A DNA stretch of 64,000 nt from Strigamia acuminata (Eukaryota > Arthropoda > Chilopoda > Geophilomorpha > Linotaeniidae), in assembly GCA_949358305.1 (NCBI GenBank), contig OX442316.1, positions 7,006,001 to 7,070,000 on the forward strand, in the 5' to 3' direction. Shown piece after piece: positions 24,249-36,400 of the stretch. Position 1 is the first letter of the stretch, and each line of letters starts with the position of its first letter. The notes under the pieces are model-generated. The model ran no database searches and had not been told where the DNA came from. It saw nothing but the letters and a program-made list of their open reading frames with translations. The position numbers and the translations under genes are program-made.

Positions 24249-25044
24249 TGTGGCTTTGAAATTGAAAACTGTTACAGCACTTACTTAAATGAAGAATAAA
24301 ATAATTTTAGATTTTATTATACAAAAAATGAACCAATCAGTAAAGCGCATTAAATTTGATTTGTAAACACTGTTGACGTTCTAAATTACAATGGCCATTT
24401 CCGTAATGTACTACAAAGCAAATTGTAAGAATGGATTTTTGTAATTTCCTGTTATTGTAGTTATATATAGTCGAAATATAAACGATTCATAAATCCATAA
24501 ATTGTTCAGCTTTTCTTTTATCAAATCAATTGCATTTAAAAATAAATGCGTGTTTTATGTATATCAGATATCACAGAATGTAAAACTTTCATATGCAAAT
24601 GTAGTATGCAAGTATGGTATATACTAGTACAGTATTAGCACTGCAGTTGTGCAGGAAATCAAGACTTGCAAGAGATTGGGAGCAATGGGATGTCGTTTAA
24701 TGTTATGTGTACAAACTCTGCTGCTCGTTCAGTTTGAAGAGGATTTTTTCAGCTGCCCCTCAACTTTCCTGGACTCAGAATTTTGTTTTTGTGTGCATTC
24801 TGTCTAGCTAATGACGGCAACTCTACTGCAATGCTTTAATTTGATTTATTGATTTGTTTTGTACATATTATATACACCGCTCGTACAGAGTATACGTTTG
24901 CTTTCAATGAAGAAAAGTTTAAAATCACTGACATAACAAGTAGTAATCAAGAAAGTTTAGTCTGATAATATTATATTACATCTGTGTTAAAAATAAAATA
25001 TAACAGTATAATAATATTCAAAGTTAAAGTTAAAACTAATTGAT
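24249..25044. other. Spacer between G and H
   Basis: The second half (24486-25044) is the best match to the sequence fused to relic D'. No coding exon recognised. Confidence 0.65.
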
Positions 25045-26914
25045 TTAATCCTTGTAATATTTTGTAATGTAGATGTACCAATACACTACATTGAATATTA
25101 TAAATGTCAAAGGAAATAAAACCATTGCAATTTTGTCGATGTTGTCAATTCCAGCGTGAAATACTTTTGATAAAACGGCACATTTCTTTTTTCTAACAGG
25201 GTTCTGATAAATGTACATAAAAAAGAGTATTAAGCTTAGACTAGTGAAAATATAGAGTGAAAAAGAAATGAGATCAAAATATATATTGAGAGCATACGAT
25301 TATCGTTTTCTGGTTTTTCGTAGATATCTTGTTAAATCGAAATACGGGTTGAACTTGATTGTTAGTGTTAATTTCGTCTCGCTTCTTTTTCCGCTTGAAG
25401 TGGTTTGAAGCTGTAAATTCAACGAGAGTTGCAAAGACAAAAAACATGCAGAAAAACATCCAAACGTCCAAAGCTTTTATGTAAGCAACGGGTGGAAGAT
25501 CCTTTTGCGCGTTGTTGAACTGAGTTGCTAAAGTGAGAAGTGAAGTTAAACCGATGGCTACTCGTGGCGCTGCTACTTCAGCATCCAACCAAAACGACAG
25601 GCAAGCAATAACTACGATCAATGCACTTGGAATGTAGATAAGAATAATGAACGAATTTGTATTTCTTCTCATTCGGAAAACAATTTTGTAACAGTCACGT
25701 TTACGTTTATCTCTGTATACAGCAGGCCCACTGTTGTTCTTCTTTGAATCGTAGTTTACTTTTTCACAAGAGATGACTTTCTTAGAAAGTAAGGTGTACT
25801 GTGGGGGGATTTCTATTTTATTATCACCATCCAGTTGAGTTGTAACATTAAGTTTATTATTATAGTTATGTACAACTGAAAATAAATCAATAATACGGAT
25901 AAATTATTAATCTGTGTGTCAAATGTACAGATTTCGGAAAACCACATACTCATTTCAATTTGTATGCTGCATTCCTGAATGTCAAAAGGATATAGCTTTA
26001 AATCAAATGTACATATGAAATCCATTGTTTTCCTGTAAATGTGGGGAAAATATTTATTGTGCAAAAATTAGATTTAGTGCCAGGCAAAATTTAAGTTGAT
26101 AAATTGTTAAATTTTAGATCTATTCATTGATGGTTTATGAAGTATTCGAAAATAATACACAGTTAAAAAGAAGTGATTAATTACTTGCCTACTCTTTATA
26201 TTTTTGATGTTAGAATCATACCTGTAGCTTGTGTGTATTATTGACCCATCCGCTAATAGAGACATAATGAAATATTTCTTAGTGTTTTTATCAGAAAGTA
26301 ATTGTGGATCACATTTTTTGCAGTTTGAAAATTCTAATGTTGGTTTCCACAATAGTTCGAAGAATTTACTAGGTAATTCCACACTGGTATAGGCATATTT
26401 GTTGTATTGATCTTTCGTTATATTAGTTCTTGATCTGTTTAATCTGGGATCGAACCAATGTATCATATAATTATTCTCAATTGCAAAATCCTATGTAATT
26501 ACAACTAAAAAATTAAGACGTCCAATTTTACATTTAATTACATGTTTTACCATTTGCTGTATGCTAACTGAAGTTATTGCACTCAATGTAATTTGAACAC
26601 GAACATCTATAAAAATTTGCACCATTTTGTATTAATAGTTTATCAAAAAAAATAAGCTACCTACTCGGATAAAAACGCTTGCCCTTTGGTAAAAAAAAAC
26701 GGTTGTACTTGATCGGAATTAAGCTTTTCACCCATTTTTCATTTTCATTTTCGTGGTGGCGGTCATTGTCATTATCATCATCATGATCACTATGTTTTTT
26801 TTTTAAAAAAATGCTTTTGTTCAAATGTGTAAAAAATAAATATTTTGTTTACCCGTTAACGTAATATTGTAGACTGGCTAAAAGAACCATCCAATAGAGA
26901 ATGAACATTTTCAT
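25045..26914 (-). CDS. Cys-loop ligand-gated channel subunit H (type III, 7 exons)
   Basis: Same layout as E. Exon 1 starts at 26914 (MKMFILYWMVLLASL). Exon 2 encodes an acidic repeat (DHDDDDNDND) before KWVKSLIP. Exon 4 is read from 26466 downward (HWFDPRLN, LWKPTLEF, CKKCDPQLLSDKNTKK). The Cys-loop is CTFDLKLYPFDIQEC. Exon 6 is open from about 25877 through loop C, M1 (YIPS), M2 (A-P-R then VAIGLTSLLTLATQ) and M3 to a GTATGC donor. Exon 7 encodes M4 and ends KYYKD. It lacks the 14-base insertion seen in F. It is the distal, most upstream member of the array and appears functional. Confidence 0.88.
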
Positions 26915-27928
26915 CCTTATGAAATGATACACGACTTTATATGCTCTTGAAGGTTCAAATACATAGTTGAGTTACTCTAGGTGTTTTCTCTAAGAAACGT
27001 ATAATAACTCTTACTTAGTTGATTGCTAAATAATGCTTGTACACATTTGTAGTTTTATATTTTCAATAAATCAACTATTTCAAAGCACGCATTTACCGTT
27101 TAGGAAATTGGAATTTATTATAGATTTTTTGTACCGGAATGTTATTACAGCTATACAGGAAGTTAAAACATAAACTACTCTTTGTCTCTTTATAAATTCA
27201 GCAGCTTTTCTTCTACCAAATCGTGACCGTGAAAAACAAAAAAGTGTGTTATTAGGTTTAAATCAATGTCACAGAAATTCTAGAGGAAAGAACATATTTT
27301 TGTTTACTTACTTTTATGGGCACGAACACACTTTAAAGGTGACAAATCAATACTGATCACAAGATATCGCAAGGTTGATGCAGAAAAGTGAATTAATAAA
27401 TATAATTTATTAAGGAGTCTCAAAAAGCTAAAACAATATTGATTAAAATAAAACTATAAAAATTTAATTTTTAATTTAGAATTTTTTAAATTCAAGTGCC
27501 TCTTCAATCAGTTGATGTTAATTGCGCTTATTTTATTATTCCTATAGTCATCTGATTTGAACATGAATGACTCGTACTCGTCCTGAAATTAATTTGTCCT
27601 TGGAAGCAATTATTATGTAATGTAAAATGCATATTTCAACTGTATTAAGAAAATTTAATGCAAAATTAATATTAATGCATCAATAAAACCATAAATTAAT
27701 ATTTTTTATCGAGAAAAATGAAAAATTTATACCCTAAAAAAACATTTCTACATACTTGCAAGAAATGCTTGACAAATTTTACAAGGAAGTTATTAATTGA
27801 ATCAAATGGACTCGAGCAAAGTTCATTTTTAGCCTTTGTCATCAGATACAACTAATCTAATAACAGTGTTATTTTATCACAGTCCAGAAGTGTCAGTGCC
27901 ATCTGAATGTAGTGAAAGGTAGAATCAG
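26915..27928. other. Upstream flank of the channel array
   Basis: 26915-27420 retains similarity to the spacer upstream of E (17180-17640). The rest is AT-rich unique sequence. No gene seen. Confidence 0.55.
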
Positions 27929-28548
27929 ATGGGTGTGAAGAAAAAAGTTAAGTTTAATGTTTGCATGAAAAGTAATCGTGGATATTGTCAGTTTGAAAAT
28001 GAAGACGACGACTGTGTAAAGAAACGAACTGCTAAAGAAATCGCAACTTCGGTAAGACATTTTTTTTTTACCTCGTTACGCTGCATTTAATACAAATTCA
28101 CAACAATTACCTTTGATTACGTAATTTAAACTCGTGATGCAAGTGTTTTGAGTTGCGAATAGTATACCACGTACATATTAAACATTTTAATTTCAATTTT
28201 ATGATTCGAAAAATATCTGACTTCATCTTGTGTACTAGAAAATCTTTTTGTTATCTCTTCTGTCTAAGGAGGAGATAATTAAAATGATCCCAAAAGCAGT
28301 AAAAAGCTGTAATTTATATATGACCGTATTTTTTGTTGACTTTCAATATTCTTTTGTATTATTTGCAGGTGAGAAAAAGGGTAAAGAAAACAACTTGGCG
28401 AATTTTGAAGCACATGTATAAAGGACTTGTTTACTCGTCATATATATATTCCACTGCTGGAGTTGGGAGTCTCGATCCTCAATATTGTGCATCCGCGTTT
28501 TCAAATACTTATCATTACAGAAATGTGTATGCTCACCAAAATTGTTAG
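27929..28548 (+). CDS. Hypothetical small basic protein (2 exons, 100 aa)
   Basis: Not recognised. Proposed exons are 27929-28051 (MGVKKKVKFNVCMKSNRGYC...) and 28369-28548, joined in phase 0 at a GTAAGA donor and a TTTGCAG acceptor. The product is rich in Lys/Arg in its first 60 residues, has an acidic patch (ENEDDD), and ends in a Tyr-rich region with three further cysteines (DPQYC ... HQNC). No signal peptide or membrane segment. It lies 215 bases upstream of EXOSC8 on the same strand. Support is limited to open frame plus good splice sites; it could be non-coding. Confidence 0.45.
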
Positions 28549-28762
28549 TGGCTAACTTGTCACTTTTCTTGTATTTTATTATTTGGAAAATTAGATAAAC
28601 ATGATTTTGAAAATTTAATATATGGTAAATGTGTTTATGTGGGAGGTGCGGTGTGCCTTATAGGTTACAGTAGCTTCGATTAGTTCGCACTATTACCGCG
28701 CTGGCGCTGGTGTCTATTGGTCGCTGCCGTGCGTATCGTGATTGACCGGCTGAGCATTTGAA

Positions 28763-30126
28763 ATGGATTTAAAGTTAGTATAACTTTAAAAACTGCTTGT
28801 TTTATAAAGAATAGTGACTAAAGACGAAGTTTATTTCATTTAGATTCTTGCAACCTATTGATTACCACCGAAAATTTTTCAAAAGTGACACCAGACCGGA
28901 TGGAAGAAACTTAAATAAAGCGCGGCCATTTGCCATGAGCGTCGGTATGTTGGAAAATAATAACAAAAATATTAATATTTAATAAAAATAATATTTTTTA
29001 AGGTTCTATTTCCACTGCCGATGGATCGTCCATCGTAAAACTTGGTAACACAACAGTCGTTTGTGGCGTAAAAACGGTATTACCCAGCAAAGGTTTCATT
29101 AGAAATGGATATTAACGATTCGAAAATTGTATATTTTATTAGGCCCTCAAAAATGAAACACCGAGAGACGATAAACTAAGTAGTTATATTACCATAAATG
29201 TTGATTTATCACCAATTTGTTCATCGCAGTTTCGGTCTGGACCGACAAACGAACAAACGCAAATAGCAAATCAGTTTCTAATCGACGTTCTTAATAAGTA
29301 TTTATTAAAATGAGATTTAAAAAGTTTATAAAATTTATTAAATGTTTTTTTTTTTTTTTTTTTTTTCTACATGAAATTTCAGTTCAAAATGTGTTCGAAT
29401 ATCAGAACTACTTCTACCTGGCACTAACGTAACTAACAATTTTACGGTTATTTGATAGATTTAACATTTTACACGTTATTTTTCAGTATTGCCATCGTTT
29501 ATATTGTGACATTCAGTGCTTAAATTACGATGGAAACTTTTTAGATGCTGCTACCACCGCATTAATTTCCGCATTAACAACTGGTACATTCTAGCAACAT
29601 TTTTATACGGATTCATTCTTAATTTTTTTTTTAAACTTTTAGTTCGGTTAGCCAATGTTAACATCGACTCACAAACTGGAGAAATAAAAACGACAGAACA
29701 GGACAAGAAATGGTTGAAACTTGTCAATCATCCAGTTTCTACGTCGTTTATAATTTTCGACGAGTATGTTTGAAATGAGTAATTACGTTAAATGGCACGA
29801 GTTAATTATTAATTATCTGTACAATTTTCTAGGGACATAATATTAATCGATCCTACCAGTGACGAGGAAGCCGTAGCGTCGTCCGCATTAACGATTACAA
29901 TCGTCGAAGGGAACAAAATAAGCAACATGTATAAACCAGGTATGTTTGAACCGAATAAATTGTAAATTGCAAATATTTTAATCAGTATCTGCAATTTATT
30001 AATTTTGCAGGTGGCGTTCGAATTTCGGACGACAATTTAATGAAATGCACTACAAAAGCTGAAGAGGGCGCTACATTTGTCAGAAACTTAATACTAACCA
30101 AAGCAAGCGAAGTAATAAACAGCTAA
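28763..30126 (+). CDS. EXOSC8: Exosome complex component RRP43/EXOSC8 (9 exons)
   Basis: Subunit of the RNase PH-like ring of the RNA exosome (3'-5' RNA processing and decay, nucleus and cytoplasm). Exons 28763-28773, 28844-28944, 29003-29076, 29143-29297, 29383-29428, 29487-29583, 29643-29763, 29833-29939, 30011-30126 sum to 828 nt, 275 aa, with every phase agreeing. Family landmarks in order: [93 protein letters not shown]. The first coding exon is only 11 bases. Usual length for the family. Single copy, convergent with the collagen gene. Confidence 0.95.
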
Positions 30127-30486
30127 AATATAAAATATTAAAAAAAAATGTTTGAAAAGTAAATCAAATATTAAATTAATCAATTGTGATAAGCAAGAGT
30201 TGGAGTTATTAACATGTATAAATCTAGAAATGATTTAGTTTAATTCACAACAAAAGACGTATAAAATTTTCTCTTTTTTTAAAAAAAAAAAACCAAATAA
30301 TGAGTAGATACAAACACACTTGAGGACTAAATATGGCAACCAAAAAAGTTTCCGTGGTTTGATGAGCAAGATGGTTCAGAAATAGTTTTAAAAAGCACAA
30401 TTATTACCATGATGCTAAACCCTTTTTGATTTAATGGCAGTGATAAGACTAAGGTTTAGTTCATAAAAAGTAATTAGCCCGCGTTG

Positions 30487-33400
30487 TTAACCAAAACAAA
30501 CTGGTCCGACTTCAAATCCAAACGCTTGATGCGGTAAACCATAATCAACAGGCAAGAAATCAACCACTGGTAACTGGTTGAGTTTTTCCGTTCGGATTTC
30601 GAAAATCGTTTTACCCGTGGACTTACGCGTCTAGAATTAAAAAGAAGTTTAAAGAAGAATTTTCTATACTCAGGCTCACCGTTAGAAACACACTACTAAA
30701 ACCTGTTCCTATTGGCCGAGCCTATTTACTCCTCTCTAACAGTGTACACATCCGTTCTATTTCTGGTATTTTGGCCTACTTTTATGTAGCCCTACACCAG
30801 TGAATAGGCTCGGAACTAGTGTGTTTCTTATGGTGGGTCAGAGTATAGCAAGCTTGATTTACATACTTTGCAATCGTCCACTGGCACGTTTGGACGGAAT
30901 GCTTTCGTACTAAATTCCTCGCCATTAGCGCCCAACAGTTGGATAGACGATTCGTAATCGAAGGTTTTGGTGTTGTACCATGCTGCAGAATTTATGCATG
31001 TGTACGTAAAATTTTGATATATATGCTTACTCAGTAGACGAAGGAATGTCATTTGAACTACTCCCAATGTTTCGTATGTAATCTGAAAAATTCAAACATC
31101 GTGTTGGAGCTATTAAAGGTCGTAGGAAGAGAAATGAAAAATTTATCTGATCTGGGCATGGACCATTCTCCTGCGAGAACTTTGGATAATCATGGGCCTT
31201 AGCCTACTGACCTTAAAGCCTCCACGCAAATCACTAAACCAAGGTTTCTTGGGTGTGCTGCGGTCTTTTCTCCATGGAATATTAGGCATCTGCAAGTGAA
31301 ATACATCGTGGATTGTGAAAGGCAATTGTTTCGTATAAAAACTACCCACTTTTGAAGCATGGACATCTGGAAATACACAGGTTTGTCCGGTTCCAGTGAT
31401 ATTACAAAATACATACACAGCATCGTCAGGCATGCCTAAATTCGGATCTATCCAGTACCAACCTAACAATTCATTCATTTTAGTTCCAAGTAGGATTAGC
31501 AAAGTTACGTTTGATTTACCATCTTTAAAATGTGGATGGCCATAATATAAATCTTTGCACGTCCGAACCGGACTCTCCTTTGTACCGAGTGGTTTTTTTA
31601 ATTTCTCGAGGTCTTGACGAATTGTATAAATGTTTGTATAAACGTCAATTAGTTTGCCTTGGATGTCTTCTACGCCTTCCGAGTTTGATTTAGCAGATCC
31701 TTTATTTAACGAGGCGGTTGTAGGCGTATTAGTGGCTTGCCTTTTAGGTCTGTAAGCTGGAATGTCGCGTTGAAATAGCAGTTCTGGTGGAATTATGGGT
31801 ATTTCTCCAGGTGGACCCTAAATGTTTTCACACTTAATTTATTTTTACGTTCCGATTAAACGAAAAAGAAACTTACCGGTGGACCTGGTGGACCCTAGAA
31901 TGAAAGGAAATATGAGAAATTTGTTGCAGTTTTACTATAAATGAACTTACTGAAGGGCCTGTTTCCCCTTTGGGACCCGTCGGGCCTTCTGCACCTTTTG
32001 GTCCATTATCACCTTGTAAACCCTTTAAATTTATATTTAAAAAATATATGTTATGGTCAAGTGATACAACAATTATTCTGTTTTAATACTACCAGAGGGC
32101 CAATGGGGCCATCATTTCCTTTTGTACCTTCCATTCCCAAAGGACCCTATTAATTGGAAGTAAATTAATTGAATAATTTTTTTTTTAGTTGAGATTGAAA
32201 GATTGATGTTTTACAGGTTCTCCTTTTGTTCCTGGTGGTCCAACATTTCCTTTGTCGCCCCTTTCACCCTTTTCTCCCGGATCTCCATTTGCACCTCGTG
32301 TACCCAGCTCTCCACGATGACCCTATTTGATTGACATTAATTTTTAGCAAATGGTAGAACTTGCATGTGTCAGAGTGAAAGTTTACTTTGGGTCCTCTTT
32401 TTCCTCTGTCTCCCTTTCCACCTTTATCACCAGGGCTCCCCTGTAAGAAGTTGATTTTAAATAAATATGATTAATATTGACATTGAGTGTAATCTGAGGT
32501 AACATTACCACTCCACCTGCCGCTCCTATTTTTCCTCCCGGTCCTGGAGCACCAACATCACCCTACAGTATAATATAACGATTTAAATTAAGCTGCGTCA
32601 TTTTATTTATGGCGGTGGCTCCGTTCATGTCCGATATGAACGTATTATTTTAATGACGCGCTGTGATTGATTGAGATCTATTAATGTTGGTTCGTTTCCT
32701 CAACGCACATTTTTTCAAAACGATGATTTTGAGGTTTTATCTTCTTTTTTTGCTTACAAGGGGGGGGGGGGGGGTGGGGGGGGGCTATGTCCCCCAAACC
32801 TAACCTTATTCGTTTTTAGCAACATAAACTAAACCGAGTATTTTTATCGATTTATCTCAATGCCTCTCTCAACCAATCACAGCGCATCATGAAAATAATA
32901 CGTTCATGTCGGACATGAACGTAGCCATTTTGTTTATGCATATTTGTTTATACCGCTGGGCCTGGAGAGCCGCGTAATCCAATGGCTCCTACAGGTCCAG
33001 GCAATCCCTATGAAATAAGCAAATTTATTTCTGTATTTCCTTGTTATAAATTAAATAGGTTTTACAGCCGGGCCAATTGGGCCTTGTGGGCCAATTTGTC
33101 CCGATGGACCACGGTCTCCTTTTTCTCCTGGTAATCCTGTACTGCCTTGTTGTCCAGCTGCTCCCATTGGCCCCTATGATTTTAATTATTAAACATATTT
33201 AAAAGTTAATTAGTCATATTCAAAAGATGTTACTTGTTTTCCTGGGCTGCCAGGCAATCCCATTTTCCCAGGTTCTCCAGCAGGACCCTTTAATAAATCG
33301 TGTTTGTTATGGTTTTTATTACTAGAAATCTAAAATGCATCTTACTGGTGGTCCGGGGTCTCCTGGTATACCTTCTTCGCAATCTTTACCGCTTGCACCC

Positions 33401-36400
33401 TATTTATTTATTTGTTTTTTAATTACAATGTATTCTGTGTGGTCATGCAAACTTTACCTTTACTCCCGGCAGACCTGGTTCACCGGGCGGGCCTGGGAAT
33501 CCAGGCGAACCCTAATATTAGAAATAATGTTAAGTAAATGGAAACTTAATCTGAAAAATAATTACTGACCGGGGATCCTTTTGAGCCCTCAACACCAGGT
33601 GGACCCCGTGGTCCTAGAGGTCCTTGCAGACCCAGTTTTCCATCCTCCCCTTTGGGACCCACTGGTCCACGTTCACCCTAGATGTGAATTTAAACGTTAA
33701 ACATAACTGCTGACTTCCATATATTTCTAGTAATTTAAGGACATACGTGACCGCCATCTTTTCCTGGAGGACCAGGTGTTCCTGGAAGACCTGGCTCTCC
33801 CTTTTCACCTTGTGATCCTTCAGGTCCCAGTGGACCAGGAATTCCTTCACCTCCTTTAGGACCTGCAGCCCCAGGTTCACCGGGTGGGCCAGGGGGACCA
33901 AGAGGCCCTTTATGCCCATGGTCACCAACTTCACCTTTAGTTCCACGTGGACCAGGCAGACCCTAAATTAATGGAAAAATCAATTTATAGGTTTTACTCT
34001 ATTGGTTATAGCAGAAATTAAATGACTCACTTGTTGGCCAGCAGGACCTGCTTGACCTGGAGGCCCAACCCCACCTTCCTCTCCTTTTTGTCCGCCAATA
34101 CCTTGCACACCGCGCATCCCTCTTTCTCCAATGGGACCCTTTATAAATATGCTATTAATTAGGAATTCTTACAAAAAACAAAAATTTATTTTACAATAGG
34201 TCCTAATTCTCCTCTTGGTCCTTGTGGACCTGGTGGTCCAGCTGGGCCCTAACATTAGATTGATAAACACAATTGTAATCTATTCATATCCATGTTAATG
34301 CATGCAAATTATACCATTGATCCTTTGGATCCTTTGAAGCCTTTTTCTCCGGATAGGCCCATATCTCCTTTATCTCCATCTTCCCCAGGGGGTCCAACAG
34401 GACCTGGTGGTCCAGGAAGTCCCTTCACATTAATTATTTAGCAATTATTTTGAAGAAAATATAGTGTTTTTATTTTTATACTCTAGATCCAGGGGAGCCA
34501 TCTCTTCCTATTGTACCAGCTATTCCTTGATCACCCTAAACAAAAAATGTGTAAACTCTTATTTTTTAGGAAAGGCTATTATATACTTTATCCCCTTTAG
34601 ATCCAGAAGGGCCAGGAGGACCAGGTGCTCCAGGACGACCCTGTGAAAGGAATATGTGAATTGCAATTGAGAGTTTCTCTTATATGAAAGCAACAATACT
34701 TCAGAGCCTTGTGGGCCTTCTATCCCAATTGTTCCTTGAGCACCTTTCTCACCCTAAAAAAGAAACAAGATTACAAACGGCAATTTTTAATTTAGAAAAA
34801 TATATTGTGTTGATTTTACTGGTGGTCCAAAAGGTCCAGATGGTCCCATTTCACCTTTCAGTCCTTGAGGCCCCTGAATTGACATTTATAAAATTACTAT
34901 TATTTTGCACTAACCAATCTATTTGTTAACATTACCTGGAGTCCTGGAAGTCCTCTTTCTCCTGGAAAGCCGTGTAATCCAGGCGGTCCTGGTGATCCAG
35001 CTTTTCCAGCTGGCCCTGGCAACCCCTGTCATAAAACATGGCATAAAAACATCATATCCACTAGCTAAGAAATTTATTCATATGATACAAGAGATAAGAA
35101 TTTATATTTGTATGTGCTAGTTGAAGGCACCAATTGGTTTATTTACTTTAGGTGATCAGTACTTACAGGTGCTCCTTCTTTTCCTGAATCCCCTGGGCGT
35201 CCAAGTTCTCCAGGTAAACCCTTCAAATGCAATATAGAAACAAGTTATTCATCTTGAATGCAATTGCATCTCTAAAGATATTTTTACAGGCAATCCAGGA
35301 ATTCCTGCCTCTCCGGTAGGACCGGGTTCACCAATTGCTCCCTGAAAAAAATTACCACACTCAAAATTGTACAGGATTTCTTGTCTATACCGATTCATAC
35401 CGGTGGACCAACAACTCCTGATGGTCCTGGTGGTCCGGGTAATCCACTTTCACCCTTTAAAATGAAAAATGATAATTTTAACAACGTTTCATTAATGCTT
35501 TTTCAGTTCTACATACAGGAGGTCCTCGTTCACCAGATGGTCCTGGTACTCCATCTTTACCACTGTTTCCCTTTAAAAATAATGGCAATGAATATAAATG
35601 CCTCGTGAAGAGTGTTGACATTTTACTTGTGGGCCAATTGGACCTGGAACACCCCTTATTCCTTCTGGACCTTGAGGCCCACGTTCTCCTTGACTTCCTG
35701 AAGGACCAGGTTGTCCTGTGTCTCCCTGAAATGGAGTTTCGCAGTTATAAATGTGAAAATGGTTATTGCTGAGCTGTTGATTTCTTGAATTATTGCCAAT
35801 TTGTCGTACCTTATCGCCTGAATTTCCTTGTTTCCCTCTTTGTCCTCTGGGTCCTCTATTTCCCTACAATGTATTAAGACCAAAGTTGTAACAAGTGAAA
35901 TAACTATAGCCACTCTGAATCAATTTAAATGCTGCTTACTCGAGGACCTTGTTCTCCGCGTTCTCCAGATAAACCAGACAGACCCTAAGCACAAAATTAT
36001 GTTTATCAAATGTGATTGCGATTAGCGTTAAACTCCTACCCTGTCTCCTTTATCGCCGGGATTACCTATTCGTCCTGGATCTCCTTTGTCTCCCTATGAA
36101 GAATACATTTTAATGTTTTTTATATAAAATTATTGATTGATACATTTTTCCGGTGAGTAATTGATTTAGCACCTTAAACCCTTGTGGGCCAGGGTATCCT
36201 GGAAATCCTGGAATTCCTATTTTTCCCTTTAAAATAGTATTAAAAGGGTTAACGCATCAGATAATTAATTAGCATATACTAGTAATCACATACTTTTTCT
36301 CCTGGTGGTCCAGCTTGCCCAACCTCTCCTCTCGGTCCTTCAAACCCCTAATTCAAACATAAATTAAAAAAATAACATTTTCTAGAATTTCTTTTTATAA

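Larger units (their letters stand above)
12080..26914. repeat. Three tandem copies of a two-gene channel unit
   Basis: The unit is spacer / type II gene / spacer / type III gene, present as D-E (about 12.08-17.7 kb), D'-F (about 17.7-22.0 kb) and G-H (about 22.05-26.9 kb). Orientation is the same and spacer landmarks recur in order in all three. The middle copy is shortened by the deletion that removed most of D'. Confidence 0.85.

Noticed and set aside
2393-26914. Calling the channel array nicotinic acetylcholine receptors
   Set aside because: M1 has YIPS rather than the nicotinic IPC type, M2 has an Arg at 0' with a GluCl/GlyR-like run, and a second Cys pair lies in loop C with GlyR-like spacing. 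No adjacent Cys-Cys of nicotinic alpha subunits was found.
32755-32790. G-run as a functional quadruplex or switch-like element
   Set aside because: Long mononucleotide runs also occur at 14.65 and 14.88 kb and are prone to expansion and sequencing error; no supporting structure around it.
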